Assembly: GCA_963620035.1 (NCBI GenBank)
Contig: CAVEXN010000018.1
Coordinates: 1-47,908 of the forward strand
Direction: 5' to 3'
DNA from: F23-D06 sp963620035
GTDB taxonomy: Bacteria > Bacteroidota > Bacteroidia > Bacteroidales > WCHB1-69
Length of the DNA: 47,908 nucleotides
Positions within the stretch are counted from its first letter, which is position 1; the number at the start of each line of letters is the position of its first letter. The notes under the pieces were generated by a model. It was not told the origin of the DNA. It saw nothing but the letters and a program-made list of their open reading frames with translations, and ran no database searches. A program made the translations under genes and the position numbers. Below are positions 23,366 through 32,222 of the stretch, piece after piece.

Positions 23366-25363
23366 ATGACGCTTCATGAATTCCAAGAAGATCTTAAACA
23401 AGGCATTCCCAATACATTACCGAAGGCAAAGCCTTATGATTCAACCGTCAGCCATGCTCCTAAGCGCAAGGACATCTTGACGAAGAAAGAGAAACAATTG
23501 GCCTTGCGCAATGCGCTCCGTTATTTTGACCCGTCGCTGCATGCCAGGCTTGCGCCGGAGTTTGCGAAAGAGCTGCATGACTACGGCCGCATCTATATGT
23601 ACCGTTACCGTCCCGACTACGAGATGTACGCCCGGCCCATAGAGGACTATCCGGCCCGCTGCAAGCAGGCAGCCGCCATCATGCTGATGATCCAGAACAA
23701 CCTTGACCCTGCCGTGGCGCAGCATCCTCACGAACTGATCACATACGGCGGCAACGGGGCTGTATTCCAGAACTGGGCACAATACCGCCTTGTCATGAAA
23801 TATTTGTCAGAGATGACAGACACGCAGACGCTTGTGATGTATTCGGGGCATCCGCTCGGTCTGTTCCCGTCGCACAAAGACGCGCCCCGCGTTGTAGTCA
23901 CCAACGGCATGGTCATCCCCAACTACTCCAAGACTGACGACTGGGAGCGGATGAACGCGTTAGGCGTTTCGCAGTACGGGCAGATGACAGCCGGCTCCTA
24001 TATGTACATCGGACCGCAGGGCATCGTACACGGCACCACCATCACGGTGCTGAACGCAGCCCGCAAGATCGGCGGAGAAATCGGCGGCAAACTGTTCGTG
24101 ACGGCCGGTCTCGGCGGTATGTCAGGGGCACAGCCCAAAGCAGGGAACATCGCCGGTGTGGTGTCCATCACCGCCGAAATCAACCCTGCCGCAACCCGGA
24201 AACGCTTTGACCAAGGGTGGGTAGACGAAGTACACGACAACCTTGACGAACTCTTCGCCGAAGTCAACAAGGCCGTTGCACAGAAAGTCGCACGCTCATT
24301 TGCCTACCAGGGCAATGTCGTCGACCTTTGGGAATATTGTGCGGACCATGACATCCATGTCGACTTGGGCAGCGACCAGACCTCTCTGCACAACCCTTGG
24401 GCAGGCGGCTACTATCCTGCAGGCATCTCTTTCGAGGATGCCAATGTGATGATGTCAGAGAAGCCTGACGACTTCAAGGAAGCCGTCAAGTCTTCGCTCC
24501 GCCGACAAGTCAGCGCCATCAACCGGCTCACTGCCAAAGGCATGTATTTCTTCGACTACGGCAATGCTTTCCTGCTCCAATCGTCCCGCGCCGGGGCTGA
24601 CATCATGGACGGGGACGGCACATTCAGATACCCCTCCTACGTTCAGGACATCATGGGACCGATGTGTTTCGACTACGGTTTCGGTCCGTTCCGTTGGGTC
24701 TGCACCTCCGGAAAGGCCGAAGACCTGCACCTCACCGACTACATTGCCATGGACGTGCTGAACGAAATCAGCGCCACCGCTCCGGCCGAGATTTCGCAGC
24801 AGATGAAAGACAACATCATCTGGATCCGGGGTGCCAATGCCAACCATCTTGTCGTCGGTTCGCAGGCACGCATCCTGTATGCCGACGCAGAAGGCAGGAC
24901 CAAGATAGCAGCCGCATTCAACGAAGCGGTGAAGAGCGGCAGGTTGAGTGCGCCCGTGGTCATCGGCAGAGACCACCACGACGTGTCCGGCACCGACTCC
25001 CCGTTCCGCGAGACCTCGAACATCTATGACGGGTCGCGTTTCTGCGCCGACATGGCCGTGCAGAACGTCATCGGCGACGGTTTCCGCGGCGCCACGTGGG
25101 TGTCTATCCACAACGGCGGCGGCGTAGGCTGGGGCGAGGTCATCAACGGCGGCTTCGGCCTGGTGCTCGACGGCAGCGAAGAGAGCGACCGCCGACTGCG
25201 CAGCATGCTGTTCTGGGATGTCAACAACGGAATCAGCAGACGCGCCTGGGCCCGCAACGAAGGCGCCCTGTTCGCCGTGAAACGCGCCATGGCCAACAAC
25301 CCGGAACTTCACGTAACCCTGCCCAACTTGGCAGACGACAAACTGATAGAAGAATCATTCTAA
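23366..25363 (+). CDS. hutU: urocanate hydratase (long form)
   Basis: NAD-dependent enzyme converting urocanate to imidazolonepropionate in histidine catabolism. 665 residues from ATG 23366 (the open frame extends further 5' through the promoter and is rejected). Features: YIGPQGIVHGTTITVLNAARKIGG, GLGGMSGAQPKAG, LGSDQTSLHNPWAGGYYPAG, and MGPMCFDYGFGPFRWVCTSG with the active-site Cys. The length is characteristic of the Bacteroidota long urocanases rather than the 555-residue Pseudomonas type. hutH, hutI and formiminotransferase genes are not adjacent, so histidine degradation is split in this genome. Confidence 0.96.
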   Translation: MTLHEFQEDLKQGIPNTLPKAKPYDSTVSHAPKRKDILTKKEKQLALRNALRYFDPSLHARLAPEFAKELHDYGRIYMYRYRPDYEMYARPIEDYPARCKQAAAIMLMIQNNLDPAVAQHPHELITYGGNGAVFQNWAQYRLVMKYLSEMTDTQTLVMYSGHPLGLFPSHKDAPRVVVTNGMVIPNYSKTDDWERMNALGVSQYGQMTAGSYMYIGPQGIVHGTTITVLNAARKIGGEIGGKLFVTAGLGGMSGAQPKAGNIAGVVSITAEINPAATRKRFDQGWVDEVHDNLDELFAEVNKAVAQKVARSFAYQGNVVDLWEYCADHDIHVDLGSDQTSLHNPWAGGYYPAGISFEDANVMMSEKPDDFKEAVKSSLRRQVSAINRLTAKGMYFFDYGNAFLLQSSRAGADIMDGDGTFRYPSYVQDIMGPMCFDYGFGPFRWVCTSGKAEDLHLTDYIAMDVLNEISATAPAEISQQMKDNIIWIRGANANHLVVGSQARILYADAEGRTKIAAAFNEAVKSGRLSAPVVIGRDHHDVSGTDSPFRETSNIYDGSRFCADMAVQNVIGDGFRGATWVSIHNGGGVGWGEVINGGFGLVLDGSEESDRRLRSMLFWDVNNGISRRAWARNEGALFAVKRAMANNPELHVTLPNLADDKLIEESF

Positions 25364-25384
25364 CCGGAACACGCTTCCTGGACA

Positions 25385-26278
25385 ATGCGAAACAGAACAC
25401 TGCTGTTCATCCTTTGCGCAATGACAATGGCCTGCGGCTGCCGCAAGAAGCCGCAGCCTATTGTCATCACGCCTGACATACAAAAGAACCACCTGCAACG
25501 CAACCACATCTTCGGAGAGGTCAAACTCATCAGAACTGACACCTATCATCTGACAGGAGACTCCGTACCCCTTGCTGACAGCAGCCGGCTCGACGAACTG
25601 CTTCAAGGAAAGACGCCCAGCATCTCTTCGTTGCAACACTACACTTCAGACGGTTTCCTGTTGGACTACATCAAACTCAAGACCCCTCAAGACACCATTC
25701 TGCGACGCCTATGCCGCTATAACGAAAACGCACAGGCTACAGAATGGGAAGAGTATGACTCCACCGGCGTTCTTTCCGCACGAGGGAAATACCTGTACGA
25801 CAGAAACCGCTTTTTGGTCGGCGAGCAGGTCTTCAAAGGAAGCGGAGACAGCATAGCCATCGCCTTCGCATACAGCACCGACGGTGTCGGCAACATCACC
25901 GGATGCACCCAGTCGCTTGGCGACTACAGCCTGCACACCACCTACAAATATAACGGAAACGGCCAAGTGTGCAAAATCACAGAGCACGAGCCCAACGGAA
26001 GTGTGTTCAAGACCGTGAAGATTGAATACGACAACTACGGCGACGAGGTGAACAGGTGCGTTTACAAATCAGGGGACCAAATGATTGAATACACCTATAA
26101 CGCCTATAGCCAGGAGGGGAAACTCCTCAAGACCATATATGAAAACAAGATGCACAGAATGAAAGAGACCCGGCTGTTTTCAGGCCACGACGGCCGTCTG
26201 AACTGGCAGCAAGAAATTGTAGTGCAGGACAACCGGATCACGTCAGTAAGGAAACGACAAATCACCTATTACCAATAA
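25385..26278 (+). CDS. lipoprotein with YD-repeat-like beta strands, unknown function
   Basis: 297 residues. The short signal peptide ends in TMAC, with Cys17 as the likely lipidation site. The mature protein has repeated short strand motifs with Tyr-x-x-Asp/Asn-Gly patterns (YTSDGFLLDYI, YDSTGVLSARGKYLYD, YKYNGNGQVCKI, IEYDNYGDEV), a pattern like RHS/YD-type or MORN-like sheet repeats. No enzymatic motif is visible. It follows hutU by 21 bases, precedes the DUF5606 gene by 3 bases and resembles the lipoprotein at 34879-35787. A strong hairpin covers its signal-peptide codons (25421-25467). Confidence 0.75.
   Translation: MRNRTLLFILCAMTMACGCRKKPQPIVITPDIQKNHLQRNHIFGEVKLIRTDTYHLTGDSVPLADSSRLDELLQGKTPSISSLQHYTSDGFLLDYIKLKTPQDTILRRLCRYNENAQATEWEEYDSTGVLSARGKYLYDRNRFLVGEQVFKGSGDSIAIAFAYSTDGVGNITGCTQSLGDYSLHTTYKYNGNGQVCKITEHEPNGSVFKTVKIEYDNYGDEVNRCVYKSGDQMIEYTYNAYSQEGKLLKTIYENKMHRMKETRLFSGHDGRLNWQQEIVVQDNRITSVRKRQITYYQ
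25421..25467. repeat. 19-bp near-perfect inverted repeat at the start of the lipoprotein gene
   Basis: Arms 25421-25439 (ATGACAATGGCCTGCGGCT) and 25449-25467 match at 17 of 19 positions with a 9-base loop; one mismatch is a G-U pair in RNA. The hairpin starts 12 codons after the start codon and could slow translation or limit RNA decay. Confidence 0.85.
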
Positions 26279-26281
26279 CTC

Positions 26282-26704
26282 ATGGATTTAAGCAACATTT
26301 TATCAATCACAGGAAAAGGCGGACTCTTCAAACTCGTATCCAGAACGCCAAACAGTTTCATCGTTGAATCATTAGAAGACGGGCACCGATTCCCCGCATT
26401 TTCACACGACGGGGTTGCCACCCTTGACAACATAGCCATTTTCACCAACGAGGGGGAACGTCCGCTTCAGGATGTCTTCCTGTCCATTTTCAGGACCAAG
26501 AACGGGCTTGCCGTTGATATCCCGAAAGACAACAATGCATTGAAATCATTGTTCTCCGAAGTGCTGCCCGACTATGACCGCGACCGCGTCTATGTTTCCA
26601 ACATCAAGAAAGTATTCGCCTGGTATAACATCCTTGTCGCCCACAACCTCATCGACACCGTAACCGAGACTCCTGAAAAGGAGGAGGCGGATAAAACCGA
26701 ATAA
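26282..26704 (+). CDS. DUF5606 family protein
   Basis: 140 residues, soluble. The N-terminus LSNILSITGKGGLFKLVSRTPNSFIVESLEDG, then ALDNIAIFTNEGERPLQDVF and VSNIKKVFAWYNILV, matches the Bacteroidota-specific DUF5606 family. No catalytic role is known. It starts 3 bases after the lipoprotein stop, so it is probably translated from the same message. A 34-nt palindrome follows 11 bases after its stop. Confidence 0.85.
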   Translation: MDLSNILSITGKGGLFKLVSRTPNSFIVESLEDGHRFPAFSHDGVATLDNIAIFTNEGERPLQDVFLSIFRTKNGLAVDIPKDNNALKSLFSEVLPDYDRDRVYVSNIKKVFAWYNILVAHNLIDTVTETPEKEEADKTE

Positions 26705-26715
26705 AACGACTTTCC

Positions 26716-26749
26716 AAGCGGCACGGCTTATGCATAAGCCGTGCCGCTT
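26716..26749. repeat. 34-nt perfect palindrome after the DUF5606 gene
   Basis: The left half AAGCGGCACGGCTTATG is followed directly by its exact complement. In RNA it folds to a 15-bp stem with a TGCA loop. It lies between two co-oriented genes and has no U-tract, so it may be a factor-dependent terminator, a 3'-end stabiliser or a protein-binding site. Confidence 0.9.
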
Positions 26750-26770
26750 CCATCTCAAAACAAAACCGTC

Positions 26771-28201
26771 ATGCAAGAGGACTACAGCACCGACAAACAA
26801 CGCTACTGGATCATCTGGATCAGCGTGGTAGCCGCACTGCTTATCGGGGTAGGCATTTTCTTCTACCACCATTTTTTCAAACAGTCAAAATCCGAACTCA
26901 TCGATGCCGTGCCTACCGATGCCGTGTTCTTGTTCGAAATCAACGACCATCAGGCATTCACCCGTGACCTCGCCTCGCTGCGTCCATATTTCAACGAACT
27001 GTTTGCCATGGATGCGCTTCCCGCTTACGAAACGGTTTACAACTCCTTGCCCGAGAATACGTACGACCTTTCCATCTCGGGACACAGCTACGGCAGCGGA
27101 CTTTCCCTGCTGTTCAACACACGCCTTGACGAGGCTTCATTCAAAAGACTCCTCAAAGAACTCCGCCTTGACCCCTCTAACTACACCTCATTCGAACAAC
27201 AGAAAATCTACACGTTCGGCACCGACTACAAAAGCCTGAAAATCGTCTATTGCCACCACATCCTTTCCATCTCGGACAACCCTGAACTGCTGAAGAAATC
27301 CATCGTGCAGCAGCGCCACCCCAAAAACCTGCTCTCCGTGCAGAGATTCAAAGAGTTGTACCGGATTTCAGAAAAGAACCGGAAACAGAACTGGCTTTTC
27401 ATCAAGAACCAGCAGTACGCCGACTTCCTGAAAGGTTTCTTCAGCATTGACGAAGCCTCTTTCGTCAAAATCATTCCGCAACAGGCGCTTTGGTCTGCAT
27501 TCCAGCTCCGCATGACCCAAAACGAGATTTTCCTTTCGGGGTACATCTCTTCTGACGATGAGGTCTTCAAAAGACTGAAAGACCTGACGCCGCACGGCAA
27601 TGTACCCGAGAACCGGATTCCTTTTACCGCTGACAACTATTGCCTGATTGACCGCGGGAATTACAGCATCTGCGGTTTCACCATTCGGAACGACTCCCTG
27701 CAAAGACACTATCTGCTGGCCAGCCACGACACCCTGACCGGGACATTCGACCCGTTTGAGGAGAGCCAACAACTTGACACCTTGCGCTACAGGTATCCGG
27801 ACAACATCTTTCCGACATCCGACCGGATAAGGCTGCCCGAAAAGCCGGCCTCAGACACATTGACCTATGCGGTCTTCACCGTTGCCGGCGACCAATACCT
27901 CTTTGCCGCCACCCCGGAAGACATCGCATTTTACAACAAAGAACTATCCTCGAAAGGAGAACTGGCCGACAACCGCTATTATAAGTTCTCCAAAGGAAAT
28001 ATTGCCTCATCCAACGTTCTGGAATACGCTTTTTTCAACAGCGCCGACAGAAGCCCGCTGCTTGACAGACTCTCTGAAAAAGGCAAACTCACACAATGGG
28101 GGAAAGACCTCAGGATAATCTGCATAAGCTGCCATTCAATATCCGACAACTTTGTGCCGCTCAACATCTACATCAATTTCGGAAAAACACAGAAACACTA
28201 A
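26771..28201 (+). CDS. membrane-anchored protein, DUF3352-like, unknown function
   Basis: 476 residues from ATG 26771 (10 residues shorter than the longest frame, whose start lies within the palindrome). A single N-terminal membrane segment spans residues about 13-33 (IIWISVVAALLIGVGIFFY). The large extracytoplasmic part begins with SELIDAVPTDAVFLFEINDHQAF, resembling DUF3352 proteins in which a protein is tethered to the membrane, and has no enzymatic motif that I recognise. It is followed 22 bases later by the CobW-type gene. The family assignment is weak. Confidence 0.7.
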   Translation: MQEDYSTDKQRYWIIWISVVAALLIGVGIFFYHHFFKQSKSELIDAVPTDAVFLFEINDHQAFTRDLASLRPYFNELFAMDALPAYETVYNSLPENTYDLSISGHSYGSGLSLLFNTRLDEASFKRLLKELRLDPSNYTSFEQQKIYTFGTDYKSLKIVYCHHILSISDNPELLKKSIVQQRHPKNLLSVQRFKELYRISEKNRKQNWLFIKNQQYADFLKGFFSIDEASFVKIIPQQALWSAFQLRMTQNEIFLSGYISSDDEVFKRLKDLTPHGNVPENRIPFTADNYCLIDRGNYSICGFTIRNDSLQRHYLLASHDTLTGTFDPFEESQQLDTLRYRYPDNIFPTSDRIRLPEKPASDTLTYAVFTVAGDQYLFAATPEDIAFYNKELSSKGELADNRYYKFSKGNIASSNVLEYAFFNSADRSPLLDRLSEKGKLTQWGKDLRIICISCHSISDNFVPLNIYINFGKTQKH

Positions 28202-28223
28202 CCACACCAAGGAGAAAAGGACT

Positions 28224-29423
28224 ATGAAACAGGACACACCCATATTGCTGCTGACCGGTTATTTAGGCAGCGGGAAAACAACCTTGGTGAACTGCATACT
28301 CACCAACAACAAAGGCATACGGTTCGCCGTCATCGTCAACGACCTCGGGGAGGTGAACATCGATGCAGACCTCATCCAAAAAGGCGGCGTCGTGGGACAG
28401 AAAGACGAGAGCCTCGTGGCACTGCAGAACGGCTGCATCTGTTGCACTCTGAAGATGGACCTCATCGAACAACTGCGCGGAATCGTGAAAACGCAGCGTT
28501 TCGACTACATCGTAATAGAAGCCAGCGGCATCTGCGAACCCGAACCTATAGCACAAACCATCTGCTCAATACCTGCAATTGACAAAACGTTTGCCCAATC
28601 CGGCGCCGTGCGGCTCGACTGCATCGTCACCATGGTAGATGCACTCCGTATGCAGAGCGAGTTCTGCTCCGGAAGTCGCCTGCTCCGCGCCGGCATCAAA
28701 GAGGACGACATCGAGAACCTGGTCATACAACAACTCGAATTCTGCAACATCGTTCTGCTCAACAAGGCTTCTGCCGTTAGCGAGAGCGAACGCAACCGTC
28801 TGAAAGGAATCATACGCACCATCCAGCCAAAAGCCGAAATCATAGAGTGTGACTATGGCGAAGTGGGATTCGACAAGATTCTCGACACCCGCCTTTTCGA
28901 CTACGAAAAAGTGGCCACCTCCGCAGCCTGGATCCAAGGCGTTGAACAATACCACGAAGAGGATGAACATGGCGACGAGCATGGGCACGAGCATCACCAT
29001 CATCCCCATGACCATGAGCACGAAGAGGGCGATTCCGAAGAATATGGCATCGGCACCTTTGTGTATTACAGGCGCGAGCCTTTCAACATTCAGAAATTCG
29101 ACCGCTTTGTTTCAATGCTGCCGCCCAACGTAATCCGCGCCAAAGGAATCTGCTATTTCAAGGACGAATATGATGTCTGCTACCTCTTTGAGCAGGCCGG
29201 GAAACAGTTGCAGTTGCGTGACGTGGGGCTATGGTATGCCACTATGCCTACCGAAGAACTGTCGCAGATGTTAGAACGCGAACCCGGACTGCGGCGCGAC
29301 TGGGATACGACGTATGGCGACAGAATGCAAAAAATCGTATTCATTGGCCAGAAGATGGACAAGCAAGCCATAACAGACGCTTTAGACGCTTGCCTTGTTC
29401 GCAATGCCGACCCTTACCTGTAA
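28224..29423 (+). CDS. CobW/COG0523-type GTPase metallochaperone
   Basis: 399 residues from ATG 28224 (24 residues are trimmed from the longest frame). Walker A is GYLGSGKTT (residues 12-20). The COG0523 metal-binding CxCC motif is Cys71-x-Cys73-Cys74, and LLNKAS replaces the usual NKxD. A His/Asp/Glu-rich stretch around residues 245-272 (HGHEHHHHPHDHEHEEG) is typical of zinc-handling members. The C-terminal CobW domain with RAKGICYF follows. Such proteins deliver zinc or other metals to target apo-enzymes, often under zinc limitation, but I saw no Zur site upstream. The gene is the last of its strand before the convergent M50 gene. Confidence 0.93.
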   Translation: MKQDTPILLLTGYLGSGKTTLVNCILTNNKGIRFAVIVNDLGEVNIDADLIQKGGVVGQKDESLVALQNGCICCTLKMDLIEQLRGIVKTQRFDYIVIEASGICEPEPIAQTICSIPAIDKTFAQSGAVRLDCIVTMVDALRMQSEFCSGSRLLRAGIKEDDIENLVIQQLEFCNIVLLNKASAVSESERNRLKGIIRTIQPKAEIIECDYGEVGFDKILDTRLFDYEKVATSAAWIQGVEQYHEEDEHGDEHGHEHHHHPHDHEHEEGDSEEYGIGTFVYYRREPFNIQKFDRFVSMLPPNVIRAKGICYFKDEYDVCYLFEQAGKQLQLRDVGLWYATMPTEELSQMLEREPGLRRDWDTTYGDRMQKIVFIGQKMDKQAITDALDACLVRNADPYL

Positions 29424-29446
29424 AACCAGAACTTTCGTTGAGCCTA

Positions 29447-30103
29447 TTATAGGCAAAGCAGCACAAACTTATATGCCATCCAAAGCGTATAGGCAAGGAA
29501 CAGCAGTCCCCACACAGGTGCGGGCACATGGGTCAGTTTGGCAAGATTGGTGGCATCGCCCGCCTTGCCACTGTTACGGAACGACAATACGACCAACGTG
29601 ACCGACGAGAGCACCGACTCCGTCATCATCATAACAGCGTAGAAAAAAGCCGCCACACCAGTCAGAGTCTGACTGTCGCGACAGAGCATAAATACATTTA
29701 GGCCACAAAACAGCAACACCCAAAGCAATCCGTAAGCGTTGCGGATCCAGAACAGGAGCATCACGGCATAAATCACCGTCAAGGCTGCAAGCAATGCGCC
29801 GGACGCACCGTTTGCTATGAGAAAAAGCGACAAACAGGCGATGGTTGCCGCAAAAGGATAGCCTGCCAACGAGACAAGGGCGGCAGAGAATCTGCCGCCC
29901 GTCTTTGTAGTTGTAGTGCCTGAGGTGTCGCGGAACAACTCTATCCTGTCAACCTGCCCGTCAAGCAGCAATGCCATCAGTGCATGCCCGAACTCGTGGA
30001 TGCCCGTGTTGATGACATTGAAGAACTTACCCACAACCGGAATCCGGGGCAGGACCACGGCAACAGCCACATAGACAAGCATAAACCATTTATTGTCCGG
30101 CAT
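29447..30103 (-). CDS. M50-type membrane metalloprotease
   Basis: 218 residues with several hydrophobic segments. Zinc-binding HEFGH is at residues 36-40 (HExxH) in the first membrane region, as in site-2-protease-like M50 peptidases of the SpoIVFB branch. About five to six membrane segments follow, and the second half contains FRNSGKAGDATNLAKLTHVPA. The third metal ligand (an Asp in the family's NPDG or similar motif) is not obvious, so activity is uncertain. It is the last gene of the long minus-strand run and converges on the CobW gene, with 23 bases between stops. Confidence 0.85.
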   Translation of the reverse strand: MPDNKWFMLVYVAVAVVLPRIPVVGKFFNVINTGIHEFGHALMALLLDGQVDRIELFRDTSGTTTTKTGGRFSAALVSLAGYPFAATIACLSLFLIANGASGALLAALTVIYAVMLLFWIRNAYGLLWVLLFCGLNVFMLCRDSQTLTGVAAFFYAVMMMTESVLSSVTLVVLSFRNSGKAGDATNLAKLTHVPAPVWGLLFLAYTLWMAYKFVLLCL

Positions 30104-30124
30104 AGCAGTACAACACTGTCACTG

Positions 30125-30550
30125 TCAGCTGCGGCGGAACTTGTGAATATCAGACGTATCCCACGACTGATACATCAAGATGCGCTGAATATTGCTGATG
30201 ATGATCACGAAGAGTTTCAAGTCGTGCTCGGCGAACCATCTCATAGCCTCCACATCCTTTCGACAGGCGGCCGCAAAACGGGACAAGAAATCACAATGGT
30301 ACTTTTCAAGCCAAGCAATAGCCTCCGGCTCATCGTCGATGGCATTGCTGAGCACGGCAAATTCCGGGTATCCGTTGGCTGCAAGCCACTCCAGCGCCTG
30401 TATATTGGAGTGAATAGCCTCGGCAAGCGCTTCCAGTTCCGGGAAGCCGTTATGGAGAAGAAACTCGCTGAACTGCTTTTCGCCCTGTAGACTGAGGTTG
30501 AAGGCTATCAGAACTTTCGTTTCGTAATCTGTCAGGCAGTGCATGGCCAT
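30125..30550 (-). CDS. small helical-repeat protein, unknown function
   Basis: 141 residues, no signal or membrane segment. It contains three tandem helical units of about 28 residues with the pattern E-LA-AI--N--AL-WL-ANGYPE, then A-DDEPEAIAWLEKYHCDFLSRF and KDVEAMRWFAEHDL, which suggests a short alpha-solenoid (ankyrin/HEAT-like). No known family comes to mind. The ATG at 30550 (or the third codon, 30544) lies 3 bases after the glnS stop, so translation is probably coupled. Confidence 0.7.
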   Translation of the reverse strand: MAMHCLTDYETKVLIAFNLSLQGEKQFSEFLLHNGFPELEALAEAIHSNIQALEWLAANGYPEFAVLSNAIDDEPEAIAWLEKYHCDFLSRFAAACRKDVEAMRWFAEHDLKLFVIIISNIQRILMYQSWDTSDIHKFRRS

Positions 30551-30553
30551 AGA

Positions 30554-32185
30554 TCACTGCTTTAGGGTCACAGTTCTGTTGAACACCAGTATCTCGTCTG
30601 TCGAATCAGGGTCGGCATAGAAATAGCCGATGCGCTCAAATTGGTAATATTTGATTTCGAAGACTTTGCTGCAACTCAAGGATTGCTCTACCCAACCCTC
30701 CTTTGAAACAAGAGAGGCGGGGTTGAGGTGGTCGAGGAAAGTCTGCCCCTCGGCACAGTTGTCGGGGTCCGGCACAGAGAAGAGACGGTCAAACAGCCGT
30801 ATTTCGGCTTTCTTGGAATATGGCACAGAAGCCCAATGGATAGTTGCTTTCACCTTACGGTTACTGTCGGGCATGCCGCTTTTGGTCATCGGGTCGTAGG
30901 TGCAGTGTATCTCGGTAATGTTGCCGTCGGCGTCTTTCACGATAGACTCGCATTTGATGATGTACGCATATTTGAGCCGCACTTCCCTGCCTATGGAAAG
31001 CCTGTAGAACTTCTTGTCGGCATTTTCGCGGAAATCGGCCCTTTCAATCCACAATTCTCGTGTAAAAGGAACTTTCCGTGTGCCGGCCTCCGGATTTTCG
31101 GGGTTGTTCACGGCGTCCATCTCCTCGACTTTGTCCTCGGGGTAATTGTCGATGACAAGTTTTACGGGGTCCAAAACTGCCATCGTGCGTGTAGCCGTTT
31201 TGTTGAGGTCTTCGCGGGCACAGAAATCGAGCAGTGAGACATCGATGATATTGTCGCGTTTGGCAACGCCCACCGTTTCGGCAAAATTACGGACAGAGGC
31301 GGCGGTATAGCCACGGCGGCGGAGTCCGCAGATGGTAGGCATACGGGGGTCGTCCCAACCGTTCACATAGTGCTCTTTCACCAGTTGCAGCAGTTTACGT
31401 TTGCTCATGATGGTATAGGTCATATTGAGACGTGCAAATTCAATCTGTTGCGGATGATGAATGCGGAGTGCCGTGCAGAACCAGTCGTAGAGCGGACGAT
31501 GCACCTCGAACTCGAGTGTACAGATTGAATGGGTGATGCCCTCTATCGAGTCGCTCTGACCGTGTGCGAAGTCATACATCGGGTAGATGCACCATTTGTC
31601 TCCCGTGCGGTGATGGGAGGCATGGAGAATGCGGTACATAATCGGGTCACGGAAGTGCATGTTGGGCGATGCCATGTCGATTTTGGCACGCAGCACCCGG
31701 CTGCCGTCCGGGAACTCACCGGCGCGCATACGGCGGAACAGGTCCATATTCTCTTCGGGGGTCCTGTTGCGGAAAGGGCTCTCCTGCCCGGGAGCCGTAG
31801 GCACTCCCCTGCCCTTGCTGATTTCCTCCTGTGTCTGGTCGTCCACGTATGCAAGCCCTTCGCGGATGAGCTGCTCTGCCCATTCATAAAGCCGGTCGAA
31901 ATAATCGGACGCATAATGCTCTTCCGCCCACTCGAACCCCAGCCATCGTATATCTTCGCGAATAGAATCCACATATTCCGTATCTTCCTTCACGGGGTTG
32001 GTATCATCGAAACGGAGATTGCAAAGCCCGTTGTACTTCTTGGCCATTCCGAAATTCAGGCAGATTGATTTTGCATGTCCTATGTGAAGATATCCGTTCG
32101 GCTCCGGCGGGAATCGTGTATGCACTTTCTTGTCATTCTTTCCGTTGCGGATGTCTTCTTCAATGATTTGCTCAATAAAATTCAT
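30554..32185 (-). CDS. glnS: glutaminyl-tRNA synthetase
   Basis: Class Ib synthetase charging tRNA-Gln directly. 543 residues. The HIGH motif is HIGH at residues 34-37, preceded by FPPEPNGYL, which is diagnostic of GlnRS. The KMSKS equivalent is MSKRK. C-terminal anticodon-binding beta-barrels are present. No YqeY-like tail is present, unlike some Bacteroidota GlnRS. It lies 37 bases after the glycosyltransferase gene and ahead of the helical-repeat protein. Confidence 0.97.
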   Translation of the reverse strand: MNFIEQIIEEDIRNGKNDKKVHTRFPPEPNGYLHIGHAKSICLNFGMAKKYNGLCNLRFDDTNPVKEDTEYVDSIREDIRWLGFEWAEEHYASDYFDRLYEWAEQLIREGLAYVDDQTQEEISKGRGVPTAPGQESPFRNRTPEENMDLFRRMRAGEFPDGSRVLRAKIDMASPNMHFRDPIMYRILHASHHRTGDKWCIYPMYDFAHGQSDSIEGITHSICTLEFEVHRPLYDWFCTALRIHHPQQIEFARLNMTYTIMSKRKLLQLVKEHYVNGWDDPRMPTICGLRRRGYTAASVRNFAETVGVAKRDNIIDVSLLDFCAREDLNKTATRTMAVLDPVKLVIDNYPEDKVEEMDAVNNPENPEAGTRKVPFTRELWIERADFRENADKKFYRLSIGREVRLKYAYIIKCESIVKDADGNITEIHCTYDPMTKSGMPDSNRKVKATIHWASVPYSKKAEIRLFDRLFSVPDPDNCAEGQTFLDHLNPASLVSKEGWVEQSLSCSKVFEIKYYQFERIGYFYADPDSTDEILVFNRTVTLKQ

Positions 32186-32222
32186 ATTATTCAGTAATTG
32201 TTATGGTTATGTTAGTGTTATC

